DNA of 64,000 bases from Xiphias gladius (GCF_016859285.1 NC_053418.1:25614829-25678828), one strand, 5' to 3'; positions 12,201 through 23,609 are shown, counted from the first letter of the stretch. The notes: generated from the letters alone by a model not told the origin. A program made the numbers and translations.

Positions 12201-13450
12201 TGCTCAGTTGTGTGTTGTATTACTGAAGCCTGTAAATAACCTGAACGGAAACCAAACGTGTGAGAACATGTGCAATCATGACCTTTAAAGTTTCACCTAG
12301 AGAGGATCTGAAGCACCAAGGAAGTCTTGGGGGAATCCCCTCTGATTTACTTCCTCAAGTCTCAGACCAGTCAGACTCTCTATCGACACCTTGTGGCAAT
12401 TCAACAAACAGCAGAGGAGTAAGAGTAAAAACTGTACTATTTATTTTACAGGGGCTTCAGAAAGCATTCAAACTTCTTCACTTTTTGCACGCTTTATTGT
12501 GCTGTAGATTTAATTTTGAATGGGTAAAATTTCAATTTTTTAAAAGTTTTTTGCAAATTTATTCAAGATCAAAAAAGGAAATATCTCATTTGCAAACGTA
12601 TCCAGACCCTTAATTCAATACTGTGTAGAAGCTCCTTTGGCAGCAATTACAGCTTCTCGGATAAGTGTTTTTCCCGTTTTTTCCCGGCAGTTCCTCTCAT
12701 GCTCTGTCAGATGTATCAGACAATAAAACCTTATTCTGTAGACCAAAAGTCTAAAGAATACGACCCCTGTGAAAACAGTGACAGACCTGCTCCAGCTGTG
12801 GCCTGTATGAGCAGAAAAATGATCACGTGGCATGGATCTGCTCAGTGTGTCAAAGGGCAATGAGAATGGTATCACTGTGGCCAAAATCTACGTAAAAAAG
12901 GCTTTTCAATTTTTGATTAAAATGAAAGAACATGAATAAAACATAGAATCAATAGCCTCAAAAGAACAGATACTTCCAATAATACAGTAGTTAAAAGCTG
13001 TAGCAAATATACAGAGAGGGGGAATATGGTAACTATATACAGCTCATAATTGGAATAATATGACTTCTTGTGCAAGATGGGAGGTGAGACTCATGCGATC
13101 TTTGCTCCAGGCTTGTTTTCTGAAAAATGACTAAGTGTTCTGGAATATAATTTTTTTTTTCTTTTTTTTTTTGTTATAAACTGAGTCTGTGGAGACCTGT
13201 TGGTTGACATTGGCCCTGTAGGGGGAACCATGAGGGGGCTGTAACTGATCTCCCTCAGCTGGTTGGCTGGAAGAGCCTGAACCTCCAACACTAGAAACGT
13301 GGGAACAGACTCTTAACAGCTGACCCTGGTGTTGTGTTTATTGAATCAAAGTACCAAAGCTTCCTTGGGCCTCCAAAAAGCTGTGTCTGTTTATGTCCTG
13401 CCCTCAATCGACGCTTCAATGACCTCTGCAGCTACACTGAAGCAGGAAAG
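12200..13450. repeat. Duplicated segment A2: flank 3' of the vamp8 copy
   Basis: The segment is collinear with about 19050-20110. Shared landmarks include the CCTTGTGGCAATTCAACAAACAGCA region, the CAAATATACA(T/G)AGAGGGG region and the AAGATGGGAGGTGAGA region. Both copies keep a minus-strand AATAAA (12445-12440 here), so the segment may be distal 3' UTR of vamp8, which is inference. A Tc1-like fragment interrupts this copy only. Confidence 0.7.
12448..12690 (-). mobile_element. Tc1-like DNA transposon end fragment
   Basis: The plus strand reads GGGGCTTCAGAAAGCATTC, then a variant of the familiar terminal sequence, then CCTTTGGCAGCAATTACAG. This is the reverse complement of the terminus also found near 22.8-23.0 kb. 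It sits inside duplicated segment A2 and is absent from the matching place in unit B near 19.25 kb, so it arrived after the duplication or was lost from B. No transposase is encoded in this fragment. Confidence 0.75.
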
Positions 13451-15020
13451 CTGTCTCTGAGCTGAGCTGAAAAAGTCAAAAACAGCTGAATTTCACACCA
13501 TTAAAAGGGAGCTGCAAGAAATTTGGGATTTGTGCAATTTCACAATTATGTGATTTTATTTCTGCAACAGATTTTTTGTGCAAAAAAAAAAAAAAATCAC
13601 TTTCTTTAACTCTGATTGTGTCTTACTAACATTTGTACACGATGAACCTCCCATTGTGCAGCAGGAACCTAATCAAGGAGCTAATTTCAACATTTAAAAA
13701 CTATAGCAGTGCTAACATTCATCCAATAAACTATTTGATAAATATAATACGAATTTCAGTGGATTTCTACTGATGACCTTTTTCTAGATTTTCTGATTTA
13801 GTTTGGATTATTGCATGGATTGTGCGCAGAAGTGGTTCTATGCATTCCTGACTATTTACAGGTTATCTGTTCTGATGGTCTCCAATCAGCCAAGGTTCTG
13901 TGCTTGCTCCTATACTATTTACAATGTACTTAACACTAAAATGACTCCAGCGTGTATCCATTTCTTTGAAGATGACACAGTCTCGCAAACCTTTGGTCCT
14001 TCTCCAAAGCGAACTAGATGAAAGACTGCCATTAACGTTCTTCAGACATCTTCGCATAATCTTCAACTGCTACTCAGTGCTGTTTTACTCTCAACAACCC
14101 ACACTTCCATCTTATATCTTGTTGCCATTCCCACACCAAACTGTAACGATAAGGTCTGCAATGCTTTAGATTACAAACCACAAATTACAGTGTCAATATT
14201 TTGTAGGTGGGGACGGAAAATTAACAATTGATTCATTAGATGGTATATAGTGTATATAGTGAAGTATTTCTATTCGTTTCTGGGACTGCTTATTATCTTA
14301 GGATACCACAGGACATAAAAGCTTCTCATACAAGGTTCTCCTCCAAAAGCAGTTTGGATTTTCAGATCCAGATTCAAACCTTCATTTTAAAATGAATACT
14401 TAGCCTTATGTTTTGTCCCCCAGCAACAATAATATTGTATAAATAAGAGAATAAAAAAGTATTATATGTTTGTAAATATATCATCATTTTAAGATACAGT
14501 AAAAGATAGGGTAACTTATTTTACTGCAATATCAACACTTTTACCCTGTTATTCCAAATTCTCCTGTCTTTTTACTCCATAGCAATATTAGTGCTCCATA
14601 ATTATTAAATTACTCAGTAATTAAATTAAAAAATACTTAATGCCATGTTTTAAATCCCCCCTTAAAGACTAAGTTGTTACCCCCTTATTCCTCAACCTCT
14701 TGTTTTCTACTTACAAACTGTACTGTTCCTGGTATTGGTGCCCCGTATGTATTTGATTGATAACTGTAAATACAACATAACGGCATTGTAATTTGAAGGG
14801 TTGTAATCTAAAATGTTACCATCATTTCTATCGGCCACCGAATTTCTTTTTTTCGCTCTGCAAGTACACAACAGTTGCCGTCCTTCGTGAAGGTGCCAGC
14901 GTATTAGGGACACTGAGATTCATGCGGCGAATTGTATGAGTAGTACTTTGCATATTGTGCAAAAGGAAATTGTTTGTTTATTATTTAGTTGCGTCTGTAA
15001 GTACGCTATGTGTATGTTTG
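13450..15020. other. Spacer 3' of the vamp8 pseudogene, no gene seen
   Basis: AT-rich sequence with poly-A and poly-T runs (for example 13579-13598) and chance frames only. No exon signals or recognised repeats. Confidence 0.4.
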
Positions 15021-15029
15021 TGTGTGGTT

Positions 15030-15900
15030 ATGGCCTGGAGGTCTGAGCGACTTCAGTAGGGATGACTCCAGTGGCCAGCAGGATGATGATGAGGACGATG
15101 ATGAGGACGACCACCACGATGACCACGATCAGCCACTTTCTGAGACGTCTGCTTGAAGTGCTGAGCCTGAGCGGGGAGAGAGACGAGACAATCCGCTGAA
15201 GCAACACACTGTGGGTTCCTGACAAACTGCAGTTAGTGTAATGATGATAAGAATTTACTGAAAGAAACGCATTTCCCGAAATGTAACTTCCTTCCTGACA
15301 ATGGGCGATACAGCCTGTGCTTTGATGCATTTGAACCTCAGACAAAAGTTTGTCGGGCTGAAGAGCTGAATCATTCATTTCTGTGCTGTTACTGTCATGT
15401 CTTGACTGTGGGACGCCCTCTACTGACCTTTAACACTGGTGGAACACTGAGATCATATTTCACACATCCCACTGTAACTGTGCAGTGCACCAAAGATGAA
15501 CAAAAACAACCGACATCACAGCCCACTTTTACACAAATCCTAGTAAAAGGATAAATTCCCGGGGTAAGACTGACCGCTTCTTCCATTTCCTCTGACGTGA
15601 TGACCAGGTTGACCACCTTTTCTTCTCGTCCCATGATTTTTTCAACATTCTGCTTCATCATGTCTGTGACTTCATCTATCTGGTCCCTTAAGGTCTGCCT
15701 TTTGTTCTGTGGCGCTGGCTCTGCTGCCACTCCTCCCTGCTCCTGGGATTGGGTAGGAGAGAAAAAAAAGGATGAAAGAGTGTGCTTACTTCATAGCTGT
15801 AAGCGCATTACATGCAAGACTTTAACCAATTGCCACTTCTATTTCAAAATAACATTTAATCCAAACCTTAAATTCGAGCATTTGTTTGCTTTGAATTCCT
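15030..15900. repeat. Duplicated segment A3: vamp8 exons 2-3 and adjoining intron
   Basis: The segment is collinear with about 21236-22100. Similarity continues upstream of exon 2, as in the AATTGCCA...TTTCAAAATAAC stretch near 15830-15855 versus 22055-22085. This sets the right edge of the duplication at or beyond 15.9 and 22.1 kb. Confidence 0.75.
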
Positions 15901-15964
15901 TCCAAACATGAGCACAGCCTGAACTCCTTCTGTATCCTTGCTAGCTGCACATCTGGGTGTGACA

Positions 15965-16125
15965 ACGGGAAACTTTGGTACAGACTGAAATAACTCAACA
16001 ACTATCGGATGAAATGAAATGAAATCTGTGGCAGACATTCATGTGCCCAGAGGATGGAGCCTACTGACTTTGGTTATCCTCTTGTAATTAGCATGTGTGG
16101 TTCAGCATAGTGATGTTAGCATTTT
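15965..16125 (-). repeat. Interspersed repeat fragment (family shared with 56.8 kb)
   Basis: On the minus strand this resembles the repeat at 56820-57060, with phrases like CATGAATGTCTG, a GATTCATCC-like stretch and TTGTTGAGTTATTTCAGT. I recall the family as common in teleosts. The copy lies at the junction between duplicated units A and B and may have been involved in their unequal exchange, which is only inference. Confidence 0.5.
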
Positions 16126-16559
16126 TGCTTAAAGCGCGGCTGTGTGTAAGCACAGCTTCACAGAGCTGTAGACGCTCAGTCTTGTATGACGGCAACCAGG
16201 CTTTTAATGTCGTGCCACTTAGACTTTGAAATCATTTTCGTAAAGAGCTCAGGACTACTGAATCAGTATCATCTCTTCAATATCTTCTTATCACACATTT
16301 TCACGGTAAAGCCCTTGATTATTTCATCCTATTTGTTATCCCATCGCCTGGATTTATTTAGTCATTGCTGTAGGATGTAGCTTATTTCTTTTATTTTATT
16401 ACTGTTGACTGAACTAGTTATCTTTTAAATCAAGTAATGGAAAAAAAAAAGATTAATAAAGTAGCTTTCCCCAGCACCGAATGAAAGTCGTGCACTGGAT
16501 AAAGCTGAGATGAAACTTAAATGAGAAACAGAATGTGTCATGAGACATGAAACTAAAAA

Positions 16560-18580
16560 TATGAAGTCAAGCAGGTTTCCCCAGATCATGGCCGTTTACA
16601 GTAACATCCGTTTTCTCCAGGATAGTAAGGAAACAAAAACCACAATGATGTATGACTACAGATTGAGAAGAACCCTGGCGAAGGATATTTAGAGAGTAGT
16701 TTGAACTCAGAGTCATTCGGATCCTGACGGGCTTCTCCTTCACCTTTGCCCCCTGAGCCATGAGAGGAAACCAGCATATCAGGAACAGGAAACCAACAGA
16801 TAGAGCAGCACAAGCACACTCTCAGCATCTTGATTGTTATTGGGATGTAACCTATTCTGCTCATGACTGCCCATGTAGCCAAAAATATATTTCATATTAC
16901 CTTTCAGAGAGACATCATATTTCCCCTTGGAAATATAAGAAATATAACCCTACTGGATAGGGTGGAGACATTTCTTCATATTTATTTAGCTTTTTGTCTT
17001 GATTTAAGATTTGTATTTATTTTATGTATAATTATCTCACAATTCTTCCCTAGCCCCACCTAAGTTTAAAACTCAGTCTGCTTAGACTTACCTCATTACA
17101 GTAAATTACTCCATGTCAACACTTCACAGACATTCATCATGCTTTCATTTTTTGTTTCTGAAATTTTCAACCAAATCAAGTTTCATTTCTACTCGACCCA
17201 AATGGTAATATAAGTGCATTTACTGACAATCTTTCTGGTGTTTACTTTCTGGATCATGATTCCTCATTTTAAAAAAGTAAACGTTGCAGTTGACAGCAGC
17301 TAGGGTGTCCTATTCTCCCACCATTACCTTATCGAACTTTGCCCACAGACTATGTAGGATCAGAGCATAATGCATAATGTTCTCTTCGACTTCCATGGCA
17401 CAGCATTTAGCATATTAAAAATCAGGCTACCATTCTCTCACCATGTCTGCCCCCTCTCCTGCTGTGTTTGTGCCAAGCCTGTCATGTATCCAGTGCTTTT
17501 AAACGTGTGTTGCTGGAAGAACAGAGCATCGTCAGGGGTGATGTCATCCTGTATCAGCCGGTGACACTCATGTTCAACCAATGCGTTAGTCAGAGGGATT
17601 TTTTTTTTCCTAACATGCACACCTTTTCACTCATCCAATCAAATCTAACTGCCTTTCTCTCCATAAGTGACAGAACATTGGATTAACCGTAGGATTGAAC
17701 CCACACTGATCTGTTTTAACAGGGAGTACGTCACATTGAGGAAGTAATGGTACCATTTGAAGGGACCCTTAAAATGGGACTGAAGTCAACTTCGGAAGCA
17801 GGAAACACTTATGCTTATGCACTTCAGCTGCACTCAATGGGAACAGGAAAAAAAAAAAAAACTTATTCCAACTTGGGAGTGTTCATGCATTATTCCAGTG
17901 TGGTAAGCCCTGGTGCTAACCTTGTGGTCACTCCAGATAAACAGCCTAAACAAGCTCTATTTGATGTGTTACCTATTTGTAGCAGTTTGGTACCAAGTAA
18001 AACCACATACCAACAAACCACGTGTATAGCTCCTATGAAATGAGCTGAACTGATTCATGGAATTGTATCAGTGTTTATATTGGATTCTATTTTGATGTAA
18101 GTGCCAGCAGTGGTGCATTTGCAGCCATTTTTCCAAAAATTTGTTGATATGTGTGTAGTTCTTTTCACCATGTGGGAGATGTGATCAGTGTCCGAAATCC
18201 CTGATATCCCTGACTCAGAATTTCAAGTTGGAGGTTTTTTTTTCCAACTGGGCTGCTCGTAGGTAGGGTGTAAACAACGTGAGGCGAACGTGTCCTACAA
18301 CCTCACAACCTCACAGCGCTGCTAGCAGGGCTGCAGACACTCTTTCTACCTTTTCTTTCTCACATCGCTTCTTTGTCTTATTGTTTGTTTTTCCTGTATG
18401 TACCGGAGACCCCCTGGAAACCAGTGTAATACTATATGAATTAACCTGATGGAATGAAGTAAATTTAAACTGAGAATCCCGTGCTGTGGCTGTTGGACTC
18501 TGTGATCTCCGATTATGTTGCCTCCAATGTATTCCCAAAAAAGTTTACCATTACAAAAGGGGATCAGATGACCGTTCTAA
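16560..18580. repeat. Duplicated segment B1: orphan vamp5 promoter and first exon
   Basis: The segment is collinear with 5750-7460 but roughly 40 percent diverged outside the 109-bp block, by eye. It keeps an ATG at 17444-17442 followed by donor GTGAGAG. At the distal end the CACGTG box of the vamp5 promoter is replaced by GATCAGATGACC. It lies 5' of the 15 kb vamp8 copy on the minus strand, so it may or may not still drive transcription. Confidence 0.7.
16661..16769. other. 109-bp near-identical block, copy B
   Basis: The partner of 5894-6002. The two mismatches are C versus A after TTTGA and A versus G after CATTC. It sits about 670 bases 3' of the duplicated first exon, in the intron of the chimeric vamp8 copy if that transcript exists. 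Confidence 0.6.
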
Positions 18581-18589
18581 CTAATGCTG

Positions 18590-19040
18590 ATCCCTGGACG
18601 TGGGTTTGACAGACGTGGGCTTTTATCAGGTAAGGTCTAATGAAAGATGCATCAAGGTGAATCATGGGAAGTGTAGGATGTAATGTTTTTGGATATTGAC
18701 CCATATTAGGGACTGAGGGGTAGAATATCTCAGGCTGTGCTGCTTTGACTTCGACCATTCTCTTTTTTTTGATCTGTCTCTTGCAACTCCTTCAACTTAT
18801 TGGATATACAATACTTAATTGCTGGAGTGTCCGTTTAAGAAGGTGATTGCTGGTCCTTGAAATAAATGTGTACAGTTTCCATAAACTAAATTAACTCATT
18901 TCTCTTTTCTTTGAGGTGTATCCTCCAGTATTTTGTATCCACTATAGCACTGGTGGAACCTGAGCGACGTTTAAACTGGAATTGGCTTCTTCTCTATGTG
19001 GCTTTAGAGGTTTTGATCAGTTTGTGGCTTATAATTGTTT
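18590..19040. other. Spacer within unit B, no gene seen
   Basis: Unique-looking sequence between duplicated segments B1 and B2. Frames are short and there are no exon signals. Confidence 0.4.
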
Positions 19041-19049
19041 TATTTTGAA

Positions 19050-20110
19050 ATATATCAGTTATCAGGTGTTATCAAATTTTATTTTTACCACTGCTTAGTT
19101 GTGTATCTACAACTAAAGCCTGTGAATAAAAGAGAAGCATTCCTAAAGTCTCAGGTCAGCCGGACCATCTGCCTCCATCTTGTGGTAACTCAACAAACAG
19201 CAATGGAGGGGAAACCATCACAAGAGAGCCGGAGTAAATACTATTTATTTCATATCAGACCATTAAAACCATTAAATGCCACAAGTCATCAGTACAAGAC
19301 CCTTAGTTAATGACATTGTGAAAGGGATCGACAGTGAAAACCTGCTGCAGCTGGAGTGTGTATGAACAGAAATACAGTATGATTGTGTTCTCACACAGCA
19401 TTGATCAGGTCAATATCAATGTGTTCAAAAGGCAATAGGATTAGGACTACTGCATCCCAGAAGCATGTCAAAAAAAGAAAAAAGGAGAATAATTTGTTCC
19501 AGCACAGCCTCCTTTTTATACCTACTTCTAGAAAATGACTGAGCAGCAGAGGAACTGAACTGTACTACTATGATTAATCAGCCTGGATTATTTGTTGATA
19601 CAGAAACCACACACAGCTTTCATTGGCCCATTTTTGATTAAAAAAAAAAAAAAAGAGAAAACAACTGAACATTAGTGACAAAACGCATAAAATAAATAGC
19701 CTCTAAGGAACAGATACTTTCATTAACACATTGGTATAGGCTTTTGCAAATATACATAGAGGGGAGCATATGTTGACTATATACAGTTCATAATGGGAAT
19801 AATGTTGACCTCTTTGAAGCTAAACTGGCTCTGTAACAGCAGAGCAAGATGGGAGGTGAGAAAGCCAAGAACTCTGCACCAGACTTATTTTCTGAAAAAT
19901 GTAGCCTGTGTGTTTTGGAATAGAATTTTCTAGTTGTGAGCGGCTGTGACTGAGAGGGCCTTTTTGGTTGACAGGGACCCAGCAGGGGGAGCCACGGAGG
20001 GGATGTAAATGATCTCTTTCAGCTGGCTGGCTGGAGAAGCCTGACCCTCCAACACCAGAACAGACCTTAAAACAGTTCACCCTTCTGGTTTTCTTTACTC
20101 TTTCAGGTAC
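19050..20110. repeat. Duplicated segment B2: flank 3' of vamp8
   Basis: The segment is collinear with 12200-13450, without the Tc1 fragment. A minus-strand AATAAA at 19249-19244 is kept in both copies. A minus-strand frame near 20060-19935 reading V-L-E-G-Q-A-S-P-A-S-Q-L-K-E-I has a similar frame in unit A. The conservation is short and no splice context was found, so I do not call a gene. Confidence 0.65.
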
Positions 20111-21235
20111 CAAAGACCTATGTTAAAACTCCAATATTTCTAGCGTTAAGACACCGTGAAGGAAAGAATTAATATTATTTGTTAAAAAAGGCTGATGATA
20201 CTGCACAAATCGACAATTTTTTGTCATCTTCCCCTCCAAAGGGCCACTCATGTCTAGTAGAAAAACCACATAACCTCAAATGTTGTGTTGCTTTTCAGCT
20301 TAAGGTCTCGTCTTCACTTTCATGGCCCAAATATCTGATGTACATTTAAAGATAAACTCCTGGAATCTGTTCGGTAGCCGCTGCTGATATTTTGAATTCC
20401 AACACACTCCAAAATATTTCACAATTATGTCATTTTTGTCCTATCACAGATACGCTCTGTGCACAGATACTGTTTTGTAACTTTGACTGTGTACAGAGTA
20501 GGAAAAAAGAACTAAAGCAGTGCTAAGTATATACATTCAATAATCTTTTCTAGATGTCTGAATACAAAGAAACTGGAAGCACTTTAAAAAAAGGTAACAT
20601 ACATATCTAATACACCATTCAGCCTTTCATTAATTATATTGTTGCAGATTTGTGCTTGGTGCATTTCTCCAATGTCAAAAATTTCTTCTGGACACTGCAT
20701 TTTTCATCTTCTGTCCTTTGTAGTGCACCTGAGTGACAAACAGGATGTCTAGAAAGAGACTGGAGGAATCCACGTTCATTATTTCCATCTGCACATATTA
20801 AAGTGACTTCCTCTTTGCTAGAATGAAATAAGAGTTGGTGGTGAAACAGTTAAAGTGCTGACGGTGGTGTCATGAAACGTCGTTTGAAAACAGTGATAAG
20901 TGTTTTTTTTTCCCCCCGCTGTCAGGTGAAGTCCTCAGACTTTTTAGAAAAATCGGTGTAATTTTGTACTAATTTAAAAATGGCTAAACTGGAACTATGT
21001 TTGAAAGTTTCGAAGGTTTATGTGTCATTGACATTGCTTAAACCAAAGTATGAAGTCCTTAAATTCCTATAAAAGCATGAAAGTTACCAGTAGAAACAAA
21101 CTAAGAAGTAGTAAAGGTTCCACTAGACAGCAGTGATTTGCTTGAGTCTATATATTACTTTTTATCCCTCTGCAACAGGGATGTGGGTGTTTGGGATTTC
21201 ATTGTTTATGTATGTACATATGTGCATGTTTGTGT
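20111..21235 (-). other. Probable vamp8 3' UTR or 3' flank
   Basis: No coding exon is visible between the vamp8 stop and segment B2. No canonical AATAAA was noticed close to the stop. The first duplicated one is at 19249-19244, so the 3' UTR may be about 2 kb. This is inference. Confidence 0.3.
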
Positions 21236-21851
21236 TTATGGCTTGGAGGTGGGATTGACTATAGGAGGCAAGGGAGCACTGACAGGGATGACTCCAGTGG
21301 CCAGCAGGATGATGATGAGGACGATGATGAGGACGACCACCACGATGACCACGATCAGCTTGACGTTCTTCCACCAGTAGGAGCGAGCCACTTTCTGAGA
21401 CGTCTGCTTGAAGTGCTGAGCCTGAGCGGGGAGAAGGGGGGGTGTTAGTACCAAGACTGGCACAGCAATCCACACAAGACACAGAATGAATGGGCTGAAA
21501 GCAACACACACATGCAGCCTGATAATAGTCCTTTTTCATGGAAGACATTTGGACATTTTACATTAATCATAAATTAATAAAATGAATGATGGCTGAATGC
21601 TATCAAGACTTACTGTAACAGGTAAATGGAATGGATTTTACACAAATCAAAGTAAAAGAATAAACTCCTGTGGTGAGACTGACCCCGGCTTGCAGGTCCT
21701 CTGACTTGCCCATGAGGTCGTCCAATCTCTCTCCTCGGGCCAGGATCCGGTCTACATTCTGTGTCATGATGTTTTTCACTCCATCTACCTGATCCCTCAA
21801 GGCCTGCACCTTGTCCTGGCGCTCTGGTGCTGCCTCCACTCCTCCCCGCTC
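21236..21851 (-). CDS. vamp8: vamp8, vesicle-associated membrane protein 8 (R-SNARE, endobrevin), exons 2 and 3
   Basis: VAMP8 is a tail-anchored R-SNARE of late endosomes, lysosomes and secretory granules, used in endosome fusion, regulated exocytosis and autophagosome-lysosome fusion. Minus-strand exon 2 (21851-21684, 56 codons) runs from E-R-G-G-V-E-A-A to S-E-D-L-Q-A-G, with the zero-layer arginine in I-L-A-R-G-E-R-L and the VAMP8-like string [11 protein letters not shown]. Exon 3 (21421-21236, 61 codons plus TAA) gives the rest of the SNARE motif, the Y-W-W-K-N-V-K-L linker, an Ile/Val/Leu anchor and a short lumenal tail ending N-P-T-S-K-P. With a one-codon first exon the protein would be 118 residues, longer than the mammalian 100 because of extra N- and C-terminal residues. 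Exon 1 was not located. By analogy with vamp5 it should be an ATG followed by a donor to the right of 22 kb, possibly in the promoter-like region near 25.7-26.7 kb. The intact frame makes this the functional copy. Confidence 0.88.
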
Positions 21852-22249
21852 CTTGGATTGGACAGAAAAGTCATTTGAGAAAATAAATTGAGGATCAAAG
21901 TATAACACATGTCCAAACTTTATCCTGTAGTTTTTAAATTAGTGTATAAAAAGCCATTGTGGAATTTTGCCCACAACAGAATGCTTATTTGGATGTGTTT
22001 GTAGCAAGGAACCTTAGATAGATGCAGAAACTTGACCATATTTTAGGGTTTAAACAATTGCCAATTTGATTTCAAAAATAACCTTTACTTTCCAAACGTT
22101 TAGACTCTCTCAGTGGAACCATTGGAGGTTCTGGATATTAATAACATTTCCGAAAGATTCAGTTTGGTTGCTGTCAGCAGCTCAGCACTGAAACAGGTGT
22201 TTGTGATATTTAGCCTACCCTCAGGTTTTCAGACCTCTTCACTTTTTTC

Positions 22250-23010
22250 ACACCTCTCCACATAGAGACCCTGTGTGGAGATGGGAGAAACTTCCAGAAG
22301 GACAACCATCACTACAACAACTCTCCACTGTACTGGGCTTTATGGCAGAATGGCCAGACGGAAGCCTCTCTTCAGTGAAAGACACATGAAAGCTGGAGTT
22401 TACAAACAAGCACCTAAAGGACTCCCAGACTGTGAGCAAGAAGATTCTCTAGTCTGATGAAACCAAGACTGAACTGTTTGGCCTCAATTCTAAGCGTCAT
22501 GTCTGGAGGAACCAGGCACTGCTCATCATCTGCCCAAAACCATTCCAGCATAGCATCATGCTGTGGGGTGTTTTTCAGTAGCAGGGCCAGGAAGACTGGT
22601 CAGGGTTGAGGGAAAGCTGAATGGAGCAAAGTACAGAAATGGGGGGGTGTTTTCACAACACCTGGTCCAGCGCTCTCAGGACCTCTGACTGGGCCAAAGG
22701 TACACATTCCAGCAGGACAGTGATCCTATGCACACAGCCAAGACAGTGCAGGAGTAGCTTGAGGACAACTCTGAGAGGTGTGCAAAGCTTGGTTCATCAT
22801 ACCCAAGAAGACTCCAGTCTGTAATCGCTGCCAAAGGTGCTTTAAATAAGTACTAAGTAAAGGGTCTCAATGCTTATGTCAATGTGTTATTTCAGTTTTT
22901 CCTTTTTAATAAGTTTGTAAAAATTTGTAAAATCCTGTTTGGGCTTTGTCATTATGGGGTACTGAGTATACACTGATGAGGGAAAAAATGAATTTAAACA
23001 ATTTTAGCAT
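22250..23010 (+). mobile_element. Decayed Tc1-like DNA transposon, internally deleted
   Basis: Plus-strand sequence retains the transposase region around AAGATTCTCTAGTCTGATGA, with a residual S-D-E-T-K-x-E-L-F-G-L-N-x-K-R-H-V-W-R string and CATCATGCTGTGGGG. It also keeps the stretch around ACAGTGATCCTATGCACACA and the 3' end (GCTGTAATCGCTGCCAAAGG-like, then GTCATTATGGGGTA). Part of the coding region just before AAGCTTGGTTCATCATACCC is missing. Multiple stops and indels show it is dead. It lies upstream of vamp8 exon 2, probably in intron 1. Confidence 0.82.
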
Positions 23011-23279
23011 AATGCTGTAACATAACTGCTTGCCAGTAGGTGTAGGTTGGGCATCAATGATCTTCAGGATATGCACAAGAAGGACCAAACAGATATCCAA
23101 AGTATAAACTTCCACCAGATTTGGAAAAGGAAATGATTGCATTGTTCAAACTCTTAATGTAGACACCTTTTCTTCAGAGCTTTTAATGTCCTGACATTGC
23201 CTTAGTTAAACTGTATTAGTTTTTTTGCAGAATGTCTGTAGTAAAACATGGTGTGTTTGATACCTTAATAAATTAGTAT

Positions 23280-23600
23280 AAAATAGTTGGGTTCCGACTT
23301 CATTTTTGATCCTCGAAAATTTCAAGCATGTGGCATGAATAGCTCAAAAGTTATGACTCATGTAACTTTGCAACTTGTTTATTAGGCCAACAACCCCCTT
23401 TTTAAAGCCTCCATATCTTAAAAACTAAAGAAAATACAAGCCGAAAATTTTGGACACCAGTTGTTGGGTACAATGAGTTTATTACATGAAGAATGAAGCA
23501 AATCCAAGATGGTCAGTCTGGAAATTTTTCTAAAATCTGTTAGATTTCACGTGGAATTACCCACCATCTAGTTGACTAGATTTCTGCTGTCACGCCACCA
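23280..23600. repeat. Possible unclassified interspersed repeat
   Basis: The sequence between a GGGTTCCGACTTCATTTTTG-like start and a CACGTGGAATTACCC-like end has the texture of an interspersed element, but no second copy is visible here and I cannot assign it. Confidence 0.25.
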
Positions 23601-23609
23601 TGAGAGGAC

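Larger units (their letters stand above)
15053..17444 (-). pseudogene. vamp8 (duplicate): vamp8-like copy with frameshift that removes the membrane anchor
   Basis: Three pieces match the vamp8 layout on the minus strand: a possible ATG-only first exon at 17444-17442 with donor GTGAGAG, exon 2 at 15742-15575 (56 codons) and exon 3 from an acceptor at 15166. Exon 2 is open and keeps the R-SNARE zero-layer arginine (I-M-G-R-E-E-K-V), but its protein is clearly diverged from the 21 kb copy. Exon 3 lacks 29 bases that encode the R-S-Y-W-W-K-N-V-K linker. After [12 protein letters not shown] the frame shifts into a His/Arg/Pro-rich tail ([13 protein letters not shown]) and stops at 15055-15053. The hydrophobic anchor survives in the wrong frame. 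Any product would be a soluble R-SNARE fragment of about 94 residues. The first exon derives from a duplicated vamp5 promoter, so the copy is chimeric. It is most likely a pseudogene, although expression is not excluded. Confidence 0.8.

Noticed and set aside
15028-15378. Long minus-strand frame containing the intact hydrophobic anchor
   Set aside because: The anchor is read only because the frame continues through the intron. In the spliced frame joined to exon 2 the 29-base deletion puts it out of phase, so it is evidence for the frameshift and not a separate gene.
19935-20060. Minus-strand frame V-L-E-G-Q-A-S-P-A-S-Q-L-K-E with a counterpart at 13.2 kb
   Set aside because: Similarity follows from the segment duplication. 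The two copies diverge with nonsynonymous changes and the frame has no splice context, so it is better explained as 3' flank or UTR.
22275-22824. Plus-strand frames as a gene
   Set aside because: They are broken pieces of a Tc1-like transposase with stops, frameshifts and an internal deletion.
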